Below, one piece after another: positions 23,366-23,950 of a stretch of 23,950 nt of DNA. Positions within the stretch are counted from its first letter, which is position 1, and every line of letters starts with the position of its first letter. A program made the translations under genes and the position numbers. A model generated the notes under the pieces. That model had not been told where the DNA came from, searched no databases, and was given only the letters and a program-made list of their open reading frames with translations. Origin of the DNA: a virus. Location of the stretch: IMG/VR virus record IMGVR_UViG_3300042691_000556, positions 1 to 23,950 of that record; one strand, written 5' to 3'.

Positions 23366-23380
23366 TTGAACAGTGTTCAA
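23366..23380. promoter_or_regulatory. 15-base operator-like palindrome
   Basis: TTGAACAGTGTTCAA is a perfect inverted repeat with 7-base arms and one central base, about 90 bases upstream of the -35 box at 23469. Such sites commonly bind dimeric regulators. The GAAC/GTTC half sites recall LexA-type sites, but the spacing does not exactly match a class I can name with confidence. Confidence 0.4.
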
Positions 23381-23468
23381 ACTAGAGCTGAGCGACATAG
23401 GCTCAAACTTTGTTCTCCAATGAAATCAAGCACTTAGCAGAAAACCGGGTATCTATGCATTTTTTCGG

Positions 23469-23497
23469 TTTACAGGCTCAAATCCGGTTTCTATAAC
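23469..23497 (+). promoter_or_regulatory. Sigma70-like promoter, candidate early promoter
   Basis: TTTACA (23469-23474), a 17-base spacer and TATAAC (23492-23497) give 5 of 6 matches in each box with ideal spacing. The predicted start is near 23504 and points to the right, out of the window, as expected for host-polymerase early promoters at the left end of a T7-like genome joined in a circular assembly. Confidence 0.6.
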
Positions 23498-23512
23498 TAG
23501 GCCATGGTGATT
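23496..23512 (+). repeat. 17-base direct repeat, copy B
   Basis: ACTAGGCCATGGTGATT differs from 23146-23162 at one base. It is followed by GTGATTG repeats (23507-23513 and 23519-23525, also at 23314-23320), which may be binding sites. Confidence 0.5.
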
Positions 23513-23700
23513 GATTGAGTGATTGGTTAGTTACCTAGCCCTAGTGGTGGATGGCGGTGGCGCAAGCTACGTGAGCCCATCGGTTCAAAGACTGTGACGC
23601 ATGGCCTAACGGGCGACCGTGGTTTAACGCATGATTGCGTAAGACTGTGCTAATGTGCCTGTGCCTGTGCTGATACACAAGGCAAGCGATAGCAAGTAAT

Positions 23701-23922
23701 GTCCGGCGGTGAGCCGGGCTTAGACCAGACGTGTCTGTGAGGAACAGAGCGCGCGTCAGGATGTAGCGGCGGGAATGCGAGGGGATAAACCCTCTAGCCA
23801 AGCGCATAAAGGTCTATGATGGAACCACGCGACGGTAAAAATCCGTCATAAGTGTCTCGTAAGAGAGACCGCGGCAGGCCCTTTGCTAGCCACACGGCGA
23901 AAGCCGTCATGGGCCATGGCTA
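23701..23922 (+). ncRNA. Candidate structured RNA or early-transcript leader
   Basis: Six or more short hairpins follow in 222 bases: GTCCGGC/GCCGGGC (23701-23719, loop GGTGA), CAGAC/GTCTG (23726-23737), GAGGG/CCCTC (23779-23794), GACGG/CCGTC (23831-23847), GTCTC/GAGAC (23854-23869), and ACGGC/GCCGT (23894-23907) with a GAAA tetraloop, the last enclosed by TAGCCA (23887-23892) and TGGCTA (23917-23922). There is no credible coding frame. It lies about 200 bases downstream of the sigma70-like promoter. I do not recognise a known RNA family. Confidence 0.4.
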
Positions 23923-23950
23923 TCGTCTAGAGTTTGGTTGACGTTAGAGG

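Larger units (their letters stand above)
22647..23950. other. Gene-free right-end region (about 1.3 kb)
   Basis: No open frame with a credible ribosome site exists on either strand; the 88-codon minus-strand frame at 23541-23807 looks like chance. From 22647 to about 23530 the DNA is AT-richer than the genes and dense in stop codons and CTAG; from about 23540 it becomes GC-richer with many hairpins. In T7 and relatives the right genome end, terminal repeat and left end before the first early gene look like this. A circularised assembly would join the two ends here. The terminal repeat borders cannot be placed without the other genome end. Confidence 0.7.

Noticed and set aside
23583-23602. 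GGTTCAAAGACTG resembling part of a group I intron core
   Set aside because: No partner P, Q or S elements or paired P7 were found nearby.
23541-23807. 88-codon open frame on the minus strand
   Set aside because: No ribosome site, no recognisable protein features, and opposite orientation to all genes; it overlaps the hairpin cluster.
23815-23852. Small frame ATGATGGAACCACG (11 codons)
   Set aside because: Too short, overlaps a hairpin and has only AAAGG upstream.
23938-23943. TTGACG as a -35 box at the window edge
   Set aside because: Only 7 bases follow, so no -10 box can be seen; possibly real but not supportable.

Overview
This window is the late (structural and packaging) half of a T7-like short-tailed phage (podovirus) genome, followed by about 1.3 kb of gene-free DNA. 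All genes lie on the + strand and are tightly packed, with many ATGA or TAATG overlaps and AGGAG-type ribosome sites. The order copies T7 genes 7 to 19: small virion proteins, portal, scaffold, major capsid, terminator, tail tubular A and B, three internal (ejection) proteins, tail fibre, holin, small terminase, large terminase. No RNA polymerase, replication gene, endolysin or spanin is present; these probably lie in the early half outside the window. The host cannot be named. A Gram-negative bacterium is likely, because the T7-type ejection apparatus works across an outer membrane.

Layout. 19-1153: four small genes, including a GNAT acetyltransferase and two short proteins that both begin Met-Cys. 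1153-4685: portal, scaffold and capsid, closed by a strong intrinsic terminator. 4751-7833: tail tubes. 7830-16156: ejection proteins, counterparts of T7 gp14, gp15 and gp16. The gp15 counterpart carries two inserted peptidoglycan hydrolase domains, SleB-type and M15-type. The gp16 counterpart lacks the usual N-terminal transglycosylase. 16221-19201: tail fibre with a long Ala/Ser-rich shaft and a Gly-rich tip, then a probable fibre assembly protein. 19212-21621: holin and terminase subunits. 21621-22646: three unassigned small genes.

Regulation. A 17-19 base motif, CCTTCRTATRTGGAmTA, occurs three times: just before the capsid gene, just before the tail fibre gene, and in the gene-free right end. 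These are the places where T7 has promoters phi10, phi17 and phiOR, so the motif is a strong candidate for the late promoter of this phage's own RNA polymerase. Hairpins stand between several late genes.

The gene-free end (22647-23950) is rich in CTAG tetramers, repeats and palindromes. It contains a good sigma70-like promoter at 23469-23497 that points rightward. Beyond it lies a GC-richer stretch with at least six short hairpins (23701-23922), which looks like the structured leader of an early transcript or a separate RNA. The segment may hold the terminal repeat or concatemer junction, but the other genome end is not visible.
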